Shown piece after piece: positions 1 to 9,679 of a stretch of DNA of 64,000 nt (position 1 is the first letter of the stretch; every line of letters begins with the position of its first letter). The notes below the pieces were generated by a model. That model saw only the letters and a program-made list of their open reading frames with translations, did no database searches and was not told the DNA's origin. The stretch is from Burkholderiaceae bacterium (GTDB lineage: Bacteria; Pseudomonadota; Gammaproteobacteria; Burkholderiales; Burkholderiaceae_C). The stretch covers positions 1,178,001 to 1,242,000 of the forward strand of contig JAHCKM010000001.1 of NCBI GenBank assembly GCA_026125795.1, in the 5' to 3' direction. The position numbers were made by a program, and so were the translations under genes.

Positions 1-108
1 CGCGATGCGGTCGAGCCGATCGTGCGCGGCCGCCACCACCGCTTCATCGTCGATGTGGCCAAGACCGGCCAGCGGCTCGCGGCCAAGGCGGCCAAGGCCG
101 CGGCCTGA
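1..108 (+). CDS. 3' end of an unidentified gene
   Basis: An open frame enters from the left edge and stops with TGA at 106-108, giving only about 35 C-terminal residues. The tail is rich in Ala and Lys (ends QRLAAKAAKAAA). It lies 30 bases upstream of padB on the same strand, so it is probably the preceding gene of the same operon. In known pad clusters the phenylglyoxylate oxidoreductase genes adjoin padBCD, so a subunit of that enzyme is possible. The visible stretch is too short to recognise a family. Confidence 0.6.
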   Translation, partial: RDAVEPIVRGRHHRFIVDVAKTGQRLAAKAAKAAA

Positions 109-138
109 CCGAGCGCACCCAGCAGCGAGGGCATTTCG

Positions 139-2874
139 ATGGTCAGCGCAGACACCCGAACCCGCCGCGTGCCGACCTACTGCTATCAGTGCGTGGCAGG
201 CCCCGACCTGCTCACCGTGAAGGTGCGCGACGGCGTGGCCACCGAGGTGGAGCCCAACTTCTGCGCCGCCGCGGTCCATCCGGGCGGCGGCAAGGTCTGC
301 GTCAAGGCGTACGGCCTGATCCAGAAGACCTACAACCCGCACCGCGTGCTGACGCCGATGAAGCGCACCAACCCGGTCAAGGGGCGCGACCAGGATCCGG
401 GCTTCGTGCCGATCGGCTGGGACGAGGCGTTCGACCTGATCGCCGAGCGGCTCAACCGCATCCGCGCCCAGGGGTTGCTCGATGCATCGGGTTATCCGCG
501 CCTGGCGGCGAGTTTCGGCGGCGGCGGCACGCCGCAGTCGTACATGGGCACGTTCCCGGCGTTCCTGTCGGCCTGGGGGCCGGTGGACATGGGCTTCGGC
601 TCGGGGCAGGGCGTCAAGTGCGACCACTCCGAGCACCTGTACGGCGAGTTCTGGCACCGCGCGTTCATCGTCGCGGCCGACACGCCGACCACGCGCTACC
701 TGATCTCGTGCGGCTCCAACATCGAGGCCTCTGGCGGCGTGGTGGGTGTCTGGCGGCATGCCAACGCGCGCGTGCGCGGCATGAAGCGCGTGCAGGTGGA
801 GCCGCACCTGTCGGTGACCGGCGCGTGCTCGGCTCAATGGGTGCCGATCAAGCCCAAGACGGATCCGGCGTTCCTCTACGCGTTGATCCACGTGATGCTG
901 CACGAGATGCCGCGCGAGCGGCTTGACCTGCCGTATCTCCAACAACGCACCGCGTCGCCGTACCTGGTGGGGCCGCATGGCTACTACCTGCGCGATCGCG
1001 CGACGGGCAAGCCGCTGGTGTGGGACCGCGCCTCCGCGAGCGCGCAGCCCCACGACATGCCGGGCATCGACGAGGCGCTCGAGATCACCACCGTCGTCGA
1101 CGCCATCGAGATCGGCGCCGACGGCGAGGTGCTGGCCGATGGTGATCTGTGCGGTCGCACCGGCTTCGATCGCCTGGTGGAGCACATGCGCGAGTACACG
1201 CCCGAGTGGGCGGCCCGCGTGTGCGACGTGCCGGCGGCGACGATGCGCAAGATCGCGCACGAGTACGTGGCACACGCCTGCGTCGGCCAGACGACGGAGA
1301 TTGAAGGCCGCACGCTGCCGTACCGACCGGTGGCGGTGACGCTGGGCAAGACGGTCAACAACGGCTGGGGCGGCTACGAGTGCTGCTGGGCGCGTACGCT
1401 GCTGGCCTGCCTGGTCGGCGCGCTCGAGGTGCCGGGCGGCACGCTGGGCACCACCGTGCGGCTGGTGCGGCCGATGTCGGAGCGCCACCACAGCGCGGTG
1501 GCCGGGCCCGACGGCTTCATGGCCTACCCGCTGAACCCGACCGACAAGGCGCACTGGTCGCCGCGGCCCAACATCCGCAACGCCTACCGCACGATGGTGC
1601 CGCTGGTGGGCAACGGCGCCTGGAGCCAGGCGCTCGGGCCGACGCACTTCTCATGGATGTTCCTCGACGGCACGCCCAAGGGCCTGCCGCCGGTGACGCT
1701 GCCCGACGTGTGGTTCGTCTATCGCACCAATCCGGCGATCTCGTTCTGGGACACCCAGGCGCTGGGCGACAGGCTGGCGCGTTTTCCGTTCGTGGTGGCG
1801 ATGGCCTACACGCGCGACGAGACCAACCACTTCGCCGACATCCTGCTGCCCGACGCCACCGATCTCGAAGGCCTGCAGCTGATTCGCATCGGCGGTACCA
1901 AGTACGTGGAGCAGTTCTGGGAGCAGCAGGGCTTCGCGCTGCGCCAGCCGGTGGTACCGATGCGCGGCCAGGCGCGCGACTTCACCGACATCGCCACCGA
2001 ACTGGCGCGCCGCTGCGGCATCCTGGACAAGTACAACGGCGCGATCAACAAGGGCGCGGGCGGCGTGCCTTTGAAGAACGAGTTCGGCGACTTCTCGCTC
2101 GCGCCCGACGTGGCGCACACACGCGAGCAGATCTGGGACGCGGTGTGCCGCGCCGCCAGCGCCGACCTGAGCGACGGCCGCGAGACGCACGGCCTCGACT
2201 GGTGGAAGGAGCACGGCCTGGCGACGCGCCCGTTCTCCAGGCTCGACTGGTACCTGCACCCGACGATGGTCGAGCGTGGGCTGCGCTACGAGATGCCCTA
2301 CCAGGAACGGCTGCAGCGCGTGGGCGCCGAGCTGAAGAACCGGCTGCACGAGCACGACATGCGCTGGTGGGACCAGCAGATGACCGAGTACCAGGCGCTG
2401 CCGCGCTGGAAGGACTTTCCGGGGCTGTGGGAGAACATCGTCACCGCCAGCGGCGCCAAGGCCGGCGACTATCCGTTCTGGTTGCTCACAGCGCGCAGCA
2501 TGCAATACGCCTGGGGCGGCAACGTCGGCGTGCAGATGATCCGCGAGGTGGCCGACAACGTGGCCGGCCACCGCGGCGTGATCGTCAACACCAGCGCCGC
2601 GCAGCGCCTGGGCATCTCCGATGGCGACACCATCGAGATCGCCACGCCGCAGCGCAGCGTGCGCGGCCGTGCGGTGCTGCGCCAGGGCATCCGACCCGAC
2701 ACGCTGCTGCTGATCGGCCAGTTCGACCACTGGGCGACGCCGCTGGCCAAGGACTTCGGCGTGCCGAGCCTGAATGCATTGGCTTCGATGTCGATCGATC
2801 TCACCGATGCGACGGGGTCGAGCGCGGACATCGTGCGCGTGAAGGTGAGCCGGGTGGCGGAGGTGTTGGCGTGA
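139..2874 (+). CDS. padB: Phenylacetyl-CoA:acceptor oxidoreductase, molybdopterin subunit (PadB-like)
   Basis: The 911-residue protein has the DMSO-reductase-family molybdopterin oxidoreductase plan. An N-terminal iron-sulfur motif uses C15, C18 and downstream Cys42/Cys54, followed by the long bis-MGD catalytic domain and a C-terminal molydopterin-dinucleotide-binding domain (from about residue 780). There is no twin-arginine leader, so it is expected on the cytoplasmic side. PadB of Thauera/Aromatoleum oxidises phenylacetyl-CoA at the alpha carbon to phenylglyoxylate under denitrifying conditions, giving electrons to quinone through PadC and PadD. The size, the CYQC start and the order catalytic/four-cluster ferredoxin/membrane anchor fit PadBCD, and aromatic acyl-CoA genes follow. 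Other members of this superfamily share the three-gene layout, so the substrate rests on context. Confidence 0.75.
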   Translation: MVSADTRTRRVPTYCYQCVAGPDLLTVKVRDGVATEVEPNFCAAAVHPGGGKVCVKAYGLIQKTYNPHRVLTPMKRTNPVKGRDQDPGFVPIGWDEAFDLIAERLNRIRAQGLLDASGYPRLAASFGGGGTPQSYMGTFPAFLSAWGPVDMGFGSGQGVKCDHSEHLYGEFWHRAFIVAADTPTTRYLISCGSNIEASGGVVGVWRHANARVRGMKRVQVEPHLSVTGACSAQWVPIKPKTDPAFLYALIHVMLHEMPRERLDLPYLQQRTASPYLVGPHGYYLRDRATGKPLVWDRASASAQPHDMPGIDEALEITTVVDAIEIGADGEVLADGDLCGRTGFDRLVEHMREYTPEWAARVCDVPAATMRKIAHEYVAHACVGQTTEIEGRTLPYRPVAVTLGKTVNNGWGGYECCWARTLLACLVGALEVPGGTLGTTVRLVRPMSERHHSAVAGPDGFMAYPLNPTDKAHWSPRPNIRNAYRTMVPLVGNGAWSQALGPTHFSWMFLDGTPKGLPPVTLPDVWFVYRTNPAISFWDTQALGDRLARFPFVVAMAYTRDETNHFADILLPDATDLEGLQLIRIGGTKYVEQFWEQQGFALRQPVVPMRGQARDFTDIATELARRCGILDKYNGAINKGAGGVPLKNEFGDFSLAPDVAHTREQIWDAVCRAASADLSDGRETHGLDWWKEHGLATRPFSRLDWYLHPTMVERGLRYEMPYQERLQRVGAELKNRLHEHDMRWWDQQMTEYQALPRWKDFPGLWENIVTASGAKAGDYPFWLLTARSMQYAWGGNVGVQMIREVADNVAGHRGVIVNTSAAQRLGISDGDTIEIATPQRSVRGRAVLRQGIRPDTLLLIGQFDHWATPLAKDFGVPSLNALASMSIDLTDATGSSADIVRVKVSRVAEVLA

Positions 2875-2899
2875 ATCAGCTGCGCTCTGCAATACCCTG

Positions 2900-2945
2900 C
2901 GCCGGCGTGGCGCGGTGCGGCACACCCGGCCGCGGCTTTGCCCTC
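2900..2945. repeat. Fragment of the composite intergenic repeat between padB and padC
   Basis: The padB-padC spacer holds a stretch with the core cacacccggccgcggcttt. The same core ends the large repeat copies at about 24358 and 28222, and appears inverted near 54860. The spacer (2875-2986) otherwise shows no gene. The fragment suggests that pieces of this repeat family settle inside operons. Confidence 0.55.
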
Positions 2946-2986
2946 CTCGGTCCTACGCAAGTTGCGGCCAAAGACGAGCAAACGCC

Positions 2987-3658
2987 ATGACCAAGTGGAC
3001 CATGGTGGCCGACCTCCGGCGCTGCATCGGGTGCCAGACCTGCACCGCCGCGTGCAAGCATGCCAATGCCACGCCGCCGGGCGTGCAGTGGCGGCGCGTG
3101 CTCGACATGGAGTTCGGCGAGTACCCCGACGTGCAGCGCGCGTTCGTGCCGGTGGGCTGCCAGCACTGCGACGACCCGCCGTGTCTGGAGGTGTGCCCGA
3201 CCACCGCGACGAAGAAACGCGCCGACGGCATCGTCACGATCGACTACGACCTGTGCATCGGCTGCGCCTACTGTGCGGTGGCCTGTCCGTACCAGGCGCG
3301 ATACAAGACCGAGCGCCCGACCTTCGCCTACGGCAAGGCGACGGCTGCCGAAGCGCAGCGGCACGACGATGCGCGCATCGGCGTGGCCACCAAGTGCACC
3401 TTCTGCGTCGAGCGCATCGACGCCGGCACTGCCCGGGGGCTGAAGCCGGGCATCGATCCCGAGGCCACGCCGGCCTGCGTCAACTCGTGCATCGCGCAGG
3501 CGCTCGCCTTCGGCGATGCCGACGACCCTGACAGCAACGTGTCGCAGCTGCTGGCGCGGCACGAGCACTTTCGGATGCACGAAGAGCTCGGCACCGGGTC
3601 GAACTTTCACTACCTGTGGGACGAGCGGCGCGACGCGCCGGAACCCGAGGAGACATGA
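2987..3658 (+). CDS. padC: Phenylacetyl-CoA:acceptor oxidoreductase, four-[4Fe-4S] ferredoxin subunit (PadC-like)
   Basis: The 223-residue protein belongs to the DmsB/NrfC/PsrB electron-transfer family. Four Cys groups are visible: CIGCQTC..C from residue 13, C..CDDPPCLEVC near 60, CIGCAYC..C near 95, and a split CTFC...CVNSC group from about 135 to 165. It should relay electrons from the molybdenum subunit to the membrane anchor. ATG 2987 is chosen because it starts directly before the conserved ferredoxin opening; the upstream in-frame extension is repeat-derived. It sits 112 bases after padB and overlaps the next gene by ATGA. Confidence 0.8.
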   Translation: MTKWTMVADLRRCIGCQTCTAACKHANATPPGVQWRRVLDMEFGEYPDVQRAFVPVGCQHCDDPPCLEVCPTTATKKRADGIVTIDYDLCIGCAYCAVACPYQARYKTERPTFAYGKATAAEAQRHDDARIGVATKCTFCVERIDAGTARGLKPGIDPEATPACVNSCIAQALAFGDADDPDSNVSQLLARHEHFRMHEELGTGSNFHYLWDERRDAPEPEET

Positions 3659-4512
3659 TGAGCTTCGGCCCCAACCCGTGGGAGCAGGCGCACTGGGATG
3701 CGCGCGCCGCCGGCAACTTCATCGGCGGCGGCGCGGGCAGCGGCCTGATCGTGGCGGCTGTCGCTGCCGGCGCGAGCGGCAACCTGCGCACGGTGGCGCT
3801 GGCGTTGGCGATGGGGCTCATCGGTGGCGGCCTGCTGTGCGTCTGGGCCGAGATCGGGCGGCCCTGGCGCGCGATCAACGTGCTGTTCAATCCCCGCACG
3901 TCGTGGATGTCGCGTGAGGCGGCGCTGGCGCCGCTCGTGCTGGGCAGCGCGGCGCTGGGGCTGGCGGGTGTGCGCGGTGCGGCCTGGATCGCGGCGCTGG
4001 CGGCGCTCGGTTTCCTCTACTGCCAGGCGCGCATCCTTCACGCGGCGCGCGGCATTCCGGCCTGGCGCGAGCCGCTGACGGTGCCCTTGATCGTGATGTC
4101 GGGCATCGTCGAAGGCGTCGGGCTGTACGCGGCGCTCGCGGTGGGGCTGGGCCGGCCGAGCGCGGCGCTTTGCCTCGGATTGGCCGCGCTGCTGGCGCTG
4201 CGCAGCGGCATCGCGTTCGCATGGCGCGTGCGCGTGGCGCGCCAGCTGCGCGCACCGGCGGCGCTGCGCAGTGCGCTCGTCGCGTCGCGCATCGCCGGAG
4301 CGCTGGCGCTCGGGGTTGCACTGCTCGCCACGCTGAGTCCGCTGTCGAGCGGCTGGGTCGGGGCCACGCAATTGCTGGCCGGCGTGCTCGCGCTGGCCGG
4401 CGGCGCGTGGTTCGAGTTCGTGCTGATCACGCGCTTGGCATTCAACCAGGGCTTCGCGCTGCCGCACCTGCCGGTGCGCGGCGTGCGGCATGAAACGGAA
4501 GTGGCGTCATGA
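3655..4512 (+). CDS. padD: Phenylacetyl-CoA:acceptor oxidoreductase, DmsC-like membrane anchor (PadD-like)
   Basis: The 285-residue protein has about eight hydrophobic segments and few charged loops, as in DmsC/PadD quinol-interacting anchors. It would hold PadBC to the membrane and pass electrons to quinone. A GAGGAG ribosome-binding site precedes two adjacent ATG codons (3655 and 3658), and the start overlaps the padC stop. It is translationally coupled to the ligase downstream through another ATGA overlap. The family is poorly conserved in sequence, so the call relies on topology, size and position after padBC. Confidence 0.7.
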   Translation: MMSFGPNPWEQAHWDARAAGNFIGGGAGSGLIVAAVAAGASGNLRTVALALAMGLIGGGLLCVWAEIGRPWRAINVLFNPRTSWMSREAALAPLVLGSAALGLAGVRGAAWIAALAALGFLYCQARILHAARGIPAWREPLTVPLIVMSGIVEGVGLYAALAVGLGRPSAALCLGLAALLALRSGIAFAWRVRVARQLRAPAALRSALVASRIAGALALGVALLATLSPLSSGWVGATQLLAGVLALAGGAWFEFVLITRLAFNQGFALPHLPVRGVRHETEVAS

Positions 4513-5852
4513 GCGCAGCCGTCGCCGTCCACGACCGCACCGCGCGCCGCACGGTCGGCCTGCACCCCGAGGTGGAGGCGCTGCCGCGCGAGCGGCTCGC
4601 CGCCCTGCAGCTCGAGCGCCTGCGCGAGTCGCTGCGCCGCGCGTGGGAGCAGGTGCCGTGGCAGCGCGAGCGGCTGCAGCGCGCGGGACTGTCCGGCGCA
4701 CAGGACGTGCGCACGCTCGACGATCTGCGCCGCCTGCCATTCACGGTCAAGACCGACCTGCGCGATCACTACCCGTTCGGGCTGTTCGCGTTGCCGGTCG
4801 AGCAACTCGCGCGGCTGCACGCCTCGTCGGGCACCACCGGCAAGCCCACGGTGGTGGGCTACAGCGCGGCCGACCTGAACACCTGGGCCGACCTGATGGC
4901 ACGCACGCTGCACTGCGCCGGCGCGCGGCGCGGCGACATCGTGCACAACGCCTACGGCTATGGCCTGTTCACCGGCGGCCTGGGCATGCACGCCGGCGCC
5001 GAGCGGCTCGGCGCGGTGGTGGTGCCGGCCTCCGGCGGCGGCACCGAGCGTCAGGTGGCGCTGATCATGGATTTTGGTGCGCGCGTGTTGTGCGCGACGC
5101 CGTCGTATGCGCTGGCGATCGCCGAAGTCGCTGAAGCACAGGGCGTCGATCTGCGCCGCAGTGCGCTGCGCGTCGGCCTGTTCGGTGCCGAGCCGTGGAG
5201 CGAGGCGATGCGCCGCGAGATCCAGGCGCGGCTGCCGCTGAAGGCGATCGACAACTACGGCCTGTCGGAGATCATGGGCCCGGGCGTGGCGGTGGAGTGC
5301 GAGCAGCAGGATGGCCTGCACGGCTGGGAGGACCACTTCCTGTTCGAGGTGGTGGATCCCGACACGCAGGCGCCGCTGCCCGACGGCGCGGCCGGCGAGC
5401 TGGTGATCACCACGCTGACCAGGCAGGCGCTGCCGATGCTGCGCTACCGCACGCGCGACATCACGCGGCTCACGCGTGTGCGCTGCGCCTGCGGACGCAC
5501 GCACGCGCGGCTGCTGCGCGTGAGCGGCCGCAACGACGACATGCTGATCGTGCGCGGCGTCAACGTGTTCCCGTCGCAGATCGAGGCGGTGCTGATCGGC
5601 CAGCCGCACCTGGCGCCGCACTACCAGCTGGTGCTGCGCCGGCGCGGCAGCCTGGATCACGTGACGCTGGAGGCCGAGGCGGTGCCCGGCCTGGCGGCGT
5701 TGCAGTACGACGGCGTCGCACGCGAGGTGGCGCACCGCGTCAAGTCGACGGTCGGCATCACGGTTGAGGTGGTGCTGCAAGCGCCCGGCGCGCTGCCGCG
5801 CTCGCAGGGCAAGGCGGTGCGTGTGCGCGACTTGCGCAAAAAAGGGGCTTGA
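4509..5852 (+). CDS. Phenylacetate-CoA ligase-type aryl-CoA ligase
   Basis: The 447-residue adenylate-forming enzyme is of PaaK length. It shows the phosphate loop SSGTTGKPT near residue 115, the NYGLSE motif near 252, the RYRTRD segment near 315 and a VRGVNVFPSQIE hinge near 350. PaaK-type ligases convert phenylacetate or 4-hydroxyphenylacetate plus CoA and ATP to the CoA thioester, the substrate PadB needs. It is coupled by ATGA to padD and lies one base before the hcrC start codon. The product may be phenylacetyl-CoA, 4-hydroxyphenylacetyl-CoA or both; sequence alone cannot decide. Confidence 0.8.
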   Translation: MSAAVAVHDRTARRTVGLHPEVEALPRERLAALQLERLRESLRRAWEQVPWQRERLQRAGLSGAQDVRTLDDLRRLPFTVKTDLRDHYPFGLFALPVEQLARLHASSGTTGKPTVVGYSAADLNTWADLMARTLHCAGARRGDIVHNAYGYGLFTGGLGMHAGAERLGAVVVPASGGGTERQVALIMDFGARVLCATPSYALAIAEVAEAQGVDLRRSALRVGLFGAEPWSEAMRREIQARLPLKAIDNYGLSEIMGPGVAVECEQQDGLHGWEDHFLFEVVDPDTQAPLPDGAAGELVITTLTRQALPMLRYRTRDITRLTRVRCACGRTHARLLRVSGRNDDMLIVRGVNVFPSQIEAVLIGQPHLAPHYQLVLRRRGSLDHVTLEAEAVPGLAALQYDGVAREVAHRVKSTVGITVEVVLQAPGALPRSQGKAVRVRDLRKKGA

Positions 5853-5853
5853 A

Positions 5854-6324
5854 ATGGCCAAACGATTGCTCACGCTGCGGGTCAACGGCCGAGACCACGA
5901 GCTCGCCGTGGCCGACCACGCGCTGCTGGTCGACGTGCTGCGCGACGCGCTGCAGCTCACCGGCACCAAACAAGGCTGCGACGGCGGCGAGTGCGGCGCC
6001 TGCACGGTGCTGGTCGACGGTGCGCCGCGGCTGGCGTGCATCACGCTGGCGGCGTCGGTGCAAGGCCGCGCGATCGAGACCATCGAAGGGCTCGCGTCGT
6101 CGGGCCGCATGAGCGCACTGCAGCAGGCGTTTCACGAGAAGCTCGGCACGCAATGCGGCTTCTGCACGCCGGGCATGGTGATGGCCGCCGAGGCGCTGCT
6201 GCGCCGCGAGCCCGATCCGAGCGTCGAGCAGATCCGCGAGGCGCTGGCGGGCAACCTGTGCCGCTGCACCGGCTACGTGAAGATCGTCGAGTCGGTGCAG
6301 GCGGCAGCGGAGGGTGTTCGATGA
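5854..6324 (+). CDS. hcrC: 4-hydroxybenzoyl-CoA reductase, [2Fe-2S] subunit
   Basis: The 156-residue small subunit of the xanthine-oxidase family has a plant-type [2Fe-2S] site (C42, C47, C50 and a Cys near 62). Its helical domain carries a second cluster in the CGFCTPGM and CRCTGY motifs. It carries electrons between the FAD/[4Fe-4S] subunit and the molybdenum subunit in dehydroxylation of 4-hydroxybenzoyl-CoA to benzoyl-CoA. ATG 5854 is the start because MAKRLL begins the ferredoxin fold and follows an AAAAGGGG-type ribosome site; the in-frame upstream extension lies within the ligase gene. The order C-A-B fits an hcr cluster. Confidence 0.85.
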   Translation: MAKRLLTLRVNGRDHELAVADHALLVDVLRDALQLTGTKQGCDGGECGACTVLVDGAPRLACITLAASVQGRAIETIEGLASSGRMSALQQAFHEKLGTQCGFCTPGMVMAAEALLRREPDPSVEQIREALAGNLCRCTGYVKIVESVQAAAEGVR

Positions 6325-8690
6325 AGCACGAACACGTCGCGATGCAACGCGAGGCCGCCCCGCCGACGCACTCGATCGGCGCGCGCACGCCGCTGGTCGA
6401 CGGCATCGACAAGGTCACCGGCCGCGCGCGCTACACCGCCGATCTGCCGCTCGGGGCCACACTGGTCGGCCGCATCTTCAGGAGCCCGGTGGCGCACGGC
6501 GTGATCCGCCGCATCGACGCCACGCGCGCGCTCGCGCTGCCCGGCGTGCGCGCGCTGATCACCGGCGCCGACTTCGCCGCACCCTACGGCGTCATCCCGA
6601 TCGCGCAGAACGAGTGGCCGCTGGCGCGCGGCAAGGTGCGCTACCGCGGCGAGCCGCTGTTCGCGGTGGCGGCGGACGACGACGCCTGCGCCGAGGCCGC
6701 GATGGCCGCGGTGACGCTCGAGATCGATCCGCTGCCGGCGTACTTCGACGCCGATGCCGCGCGCGCCGAGGGCGCGGTGCTGCTGCACGACCACAAGCCC
6801 GGCAACATCGAGCGCGAGGTGGCGCAGGACTTCGGCGACGTCGATGCCGGCTTCGCGGCCGCCGACCTGGTGCTCGAGCGCCGGTATGCCTGTGCCGAAG
6901 TGGCGCACGGCCAGATCGAGCTCAACGCCACGGTCGCGCACTGGGAGCCCGAGCGCCAGCGCCTCACGGTGCACTCGGTGACGCAGGTGCCGTACTACCT
7001 GCACCTCACGCTGGCGCAGACGCTCGGCCTCGATCCCTCGCAGATCCGCGTCGTCAAGCCGTTCGTCGGCGGCGGCTTCGGCCACCGCGTGGAACCGCTG
7101 AACTTCGAGATGATCACCGCCGCGCTGGCACGCGCTGCCGGCGGCGCGGTGACCATGCAACTGAGCCGCGAGGAGGTCTTTCTCACGCACCGCGGCCGCC
7201 CGGCCACCGACACGCGGCTGAAGATCGGCCTGAAGAAGAGCGGCGAGATCACCGCGGTGGAGGCCGAGGTGGTGCAGCGCGGCGGCGCCTACGGCGGCTA
7301 CGGCCTGGTGACCATCCTGTATGCGGGCGCGTTGCTGCACGCGCTGTACCGAGTGGGCTCAGTTCGCTACCGCGGCTATCGGGTGTACACCAACCTGCCG
7401 CCGTGCGGCGCGATGCGCGGCCACGGCGCCGTCAACGTGCGCTTTGCGTTCGAATCGTTGCTCGACGAGATGGCCGAGGCGTTGCGCCTCGACCCGTTCG
7501 AGCTGCGCCGCGCCAACCTGATCGCACCGCCATACCGCACGCTGAACGACCTGCAGGTCAACTCCTACGGCCTGCCGCAGTGCCTCGATGCCGTGCAGGC
7601 CGCCTCGCGCTGGCGCGAGCGCAAGGGCGCGCTGCCGCGCGGCCGCGGTCTGGGCCTGGCGTGCTCGCACTACGTGTCGGGCTCGGCCAAGCCGGTGCAC
7701 TGGAGCGGCGAACCGCACGCGGTGGTGAACCTGAAGCTCGACTTCGACAACAGCATCACCATCCTGACCGGCGCGTCCGACATCGGCCAGGGCTCGTCGA
7801 CCCTGCTGACCCAGGTGGTGGCCGAGGTGCTGCTGCTGCCGATGGCGCGCATCCGCGTGATGGCCACCGACAGCATGCTGACGCCCAAGGACAACGGCTC
7901 GTATTCGTCGCGTGTGTCGTTCATGGTCGGAAACGCCGCGCTGCGTGCCGCGCAGGCAATGAAGCAGTTGCTGGTGAACGCCGCGGCCAGGCGCCTGGAG
8001 GTGGCGGCGTCCGACATCGACTGGCAGGGCGAATCGTGTGCGGTGGCCGGCACCGACCGCCGCCTGGACTTTGCGCAGGTGGTGCAGGGCGCGCTCGCCG
8101 ATGCCGGCACGCTCACCGTCAAGGGCGTCTGGTCGACCCCGCCCGAGACGCAGGGCGGCAGCTTCCGCGGCGCGGCGGTGGGATCGACCGCCGGCTTTTC
8201 GTATGCCGCGCAGGTGGTCGAGGTCAGCGTCGACGAGGAGACCGCTGCGGTGAAGGTCGAGCGCGTGTGGGTGGCGCACGACTGCGGCCGCGCCCTCAAT
8301 CCGCTGGCCGTCGAAGGGCAGGTGCAGGGCGCGGTGTGGATGGGCATGGGCCAGGCGCTCAGCGAAGAGACGCAGTACCACGAGGGCTTGCACCTGTGCG
8401 CCAACTTCATCGACTACCGCATGCCGACCATCGCCGAGTCGCCGCCGATCGACGTGACGCTGGTCGAGAGCATCGACCCGCTCGGCCCGTTCGGCGCCAA
8501 GGAGGCGAGCGAGGGCGCGCTGCACGGTTTTGCGCCGGCGCTGGCGGCCGCCATCCGCGACGCGGTGGGCATCCGGCCGCACGAGCTGCCGGTGACGCCC
8601 GATCGTCTGTTCGACGCGCTGCAGGCGCGGCGGCGTGCCGAGCGTATGCGCGCGCGGCGCGCCGTTGAAACGCAGAAGGCGATGCCATGA
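6321..8690 (+). CDS. hcrA: 4-hydroxybenzoyl-CoA reductase, molybdenum subunit
   Basis: The 789-residue large subunit has the xanthine dehydrogenase a/b hammerhead domain at the N-terminus (DGIDKVTGRARYTAD from about residue 25). The molybdenum-cofactor domains follow, with GGGFGHRVEP near 250, a GQGSSTLLTQV segment near 490 and GPFGAKEASEG near 725. It binds the Mo-cytosine-dinucleotide site where the phenolic hydroxyl is reductively removed. It starts by ATGA overlap with hcrC and ends by ATGA overlap with hcrB, so the three are coupled. Assignment to 4-hydroxybenzoyl-CoA rather than another aryl-CoA rests mainly on the HcrB-type partner. Confidence 0.85.
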   Translation: MKHEHVAMQREAAPPTHSIGARTPLVDGIDKVTGRARYTADLPLGATLVGRIFRSPVAHGVIRRIDATRALALPGVRALITGADFAAPYGVIPIAQNEWPLARGKVRYRGEPLFAVAADDDACAEAAMAAVTLEIDPLPAYFDADAARAEGAVLLHDHKPGNIEREVAQDFGDVDAGFAAADLVLERRYACAEVAHGQIELNATVAHWEPERQRLTVHSVTQVPYYLHLTLAQTLGLDPSQIRVVKPFVGGGFGHRVEPLNFEMITAALARAAGGAVTMQLSREEVFLTHRGRPATDTRLKIGLKKSGEITAVEAEVVQRGGAYGGYGLVTILYAGALLHALYRVGSVRYRGYRVYTNLPPCGAMRGHGAVNVRFAFESLLDEMAEALRLDPFELRRANLIAPPYRTLNDLQVNSYGLPQCLDAVQAASRWRERKGALPRGRGLGLACSHYVSGSAKPVHWSGEPHAVVNLKLDFDNSITILTGASDIGQGSSTLLTQVVAEVLLLPMARIRVMATDSMLTPKDNGSYSSRVSFMVGNAALRAAQAMKQLLVNAAARRLEVAASDIDWQGESCAVAGTDRRLDFAQVVQGALADAGTLTVKGVWSTPPETQGGSFRGAAVGSTAGFSYAAQVVEVSVDEETAAVKVERVWVAHDCGRALNPLAVEGQVQGAVWMGMGQALSEETQYHEGLHLCANFIDYRMPTIAESPPIDVTLVESIDPLGPFGAKEASEGALHGFAPALAAAIRDAVGIRPHELPVTPDRLFDALQARRRAERMRARRAVETQKAMP

Positions 8691-9679
8691 ACGTGTTGCC
8701 CGAGTTCGTGCTCTCGCGGCCGACCGGTCGCACCGAGGCTGCCGCGCAGCTGGCCGACGGCGCGCGGGCCATCGCCGGTGGCACCGATCTGCTGCCCAAC
8801 CTGCGGCGCGGCCTCGAGCAGCCGCTGCGGCTGGTTGACCTGACGCGCATCGATGGCCTCGATCGCATCGAGCTGCGCGATGGCGAGTTGTCGATCGGCG
8901 CCAATGCCACGTTGGCGCAGCTGGCGTGCCACCCCGCGGTGATGCGGCATCTGAGCGCTCTGGCCGTTGCCGCCGGCGACGTAGCCGGGCCGGGGCACCG
9001 CAGCGCGGCCACGCTGGGCGGCAACCTGTGTCAGGACACGCGCTGCGTGTTCTACAACCAGAGCGCGTGGTGGCGCGCCAGCAACCACGGTTGCCTCAAG
9101 CGCGGCGGCGACATCTGCCACGTGGCGCCGCAAGGCCAGCGTTGCCACGCCGCGTTCAGCGGCGATCTGGCGCCGGTGCTGCTGGCGGCGCGGGCCGAGG
9201 TGGAGATCGCCTCGCCGAGCGGCATGCGGCGCATGCCGCTGGATGCGCTGTATCGCGACGACGGCGCGGCGCACCTCACGCTGTCCGCCGGCGAGTTCGT
9301 GGCCGCCGTGCACGTGACGGCGGCCGGATGCGAGCGACGCAGCGCCTATCGCAAGGCCCGCGTGCGCCAGGCGATGGATTTTCCGCTTGCCGGCGTCGCG
9401 GTGGTGCTGGCGTTGCGCGAGGGCGTGATCGCCGAGATCGGCGTGGGCTGCAGCGGCACCAACTCGCGGCCGATCGCGCTGCAGGGCCTCGAGCCGTTCG
9501 TCGGCGCACCGGTGGACGCCGAGCGGCTCGCGGCACTGGCCAAACTCGTGCAGCAGCAGACCAGCCCGATGCGCAGCACGGTGACAGCGGCGAACTACCG
9601 GCGCCAGCTCGCCGCGGTGCTGGCGCGACGGCTGGTGCGCGAGCTGGCGGCCGATGCGGTTGCCGGGAGCGGCGCATGA
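8687..9679 (+). CDS. hcrB: 4-hydroxybenzoyl-CoA reductase, FAD and [4Fe-4S] subunit
   Basis: The 330-residue FAD-binding subunit (AGGTDLLPN near residue 30) contains the feature that separates 4-hydroxybenzoyl-CoA reductase from other xanthine-oxidase-family enzymes. This is an inserted loop with cysteines at 120, 136, 144 and 153, whose spacing matches the [4Fe-4S] ligands known in Thauera HcrB (122, 138, 146, 155). That extra cluster allows low-potential electron input from ferredoxin. The gene overlaps hcrA and the following fusion gene by ATGA on each side. This is the strongest evidence for the function of the hcrCAB set. Confidence 0.9.
   Translation: MNVLPEFVLSRPTGRTEAAAQLADGARAIAGGTDLLPNLRRGLEQPLRLVDLTRIDGLDRIELRDGELSIGANATLAQLACHPAVMRHLSALAVAAGDVAGPGHRSAATLGGNLCQDTRCVFYNQSAWWRASNHGCLKRGGDICHVAPQGQRCHAAFSGDLAPVLLAARAEVEIASPSGMRRMPLDALYRDDGAAHLTLSAGEFVAAVHVTAAGCERRSAYRKARVRQAMDFPLAGVAVVLALREGVIAEIGVGCSGTNSRPIALQGLEPFVGAPVDAERLAALAKLVQQQTSPMRSTVTAANYRRQLAAVLARRLVRELAADAVAGSGA

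Noticed and set aside
189-926. Long Arg/Ala/Gly-rich open frames overlapping padB and most other genes on both strands
   Set aside because: Their amino-acid make-up (Arg-Arg-Gly-Ala runs) is typical of shifted frames in GC-rich genes, and real, recognisable genes occupy the same DNA.
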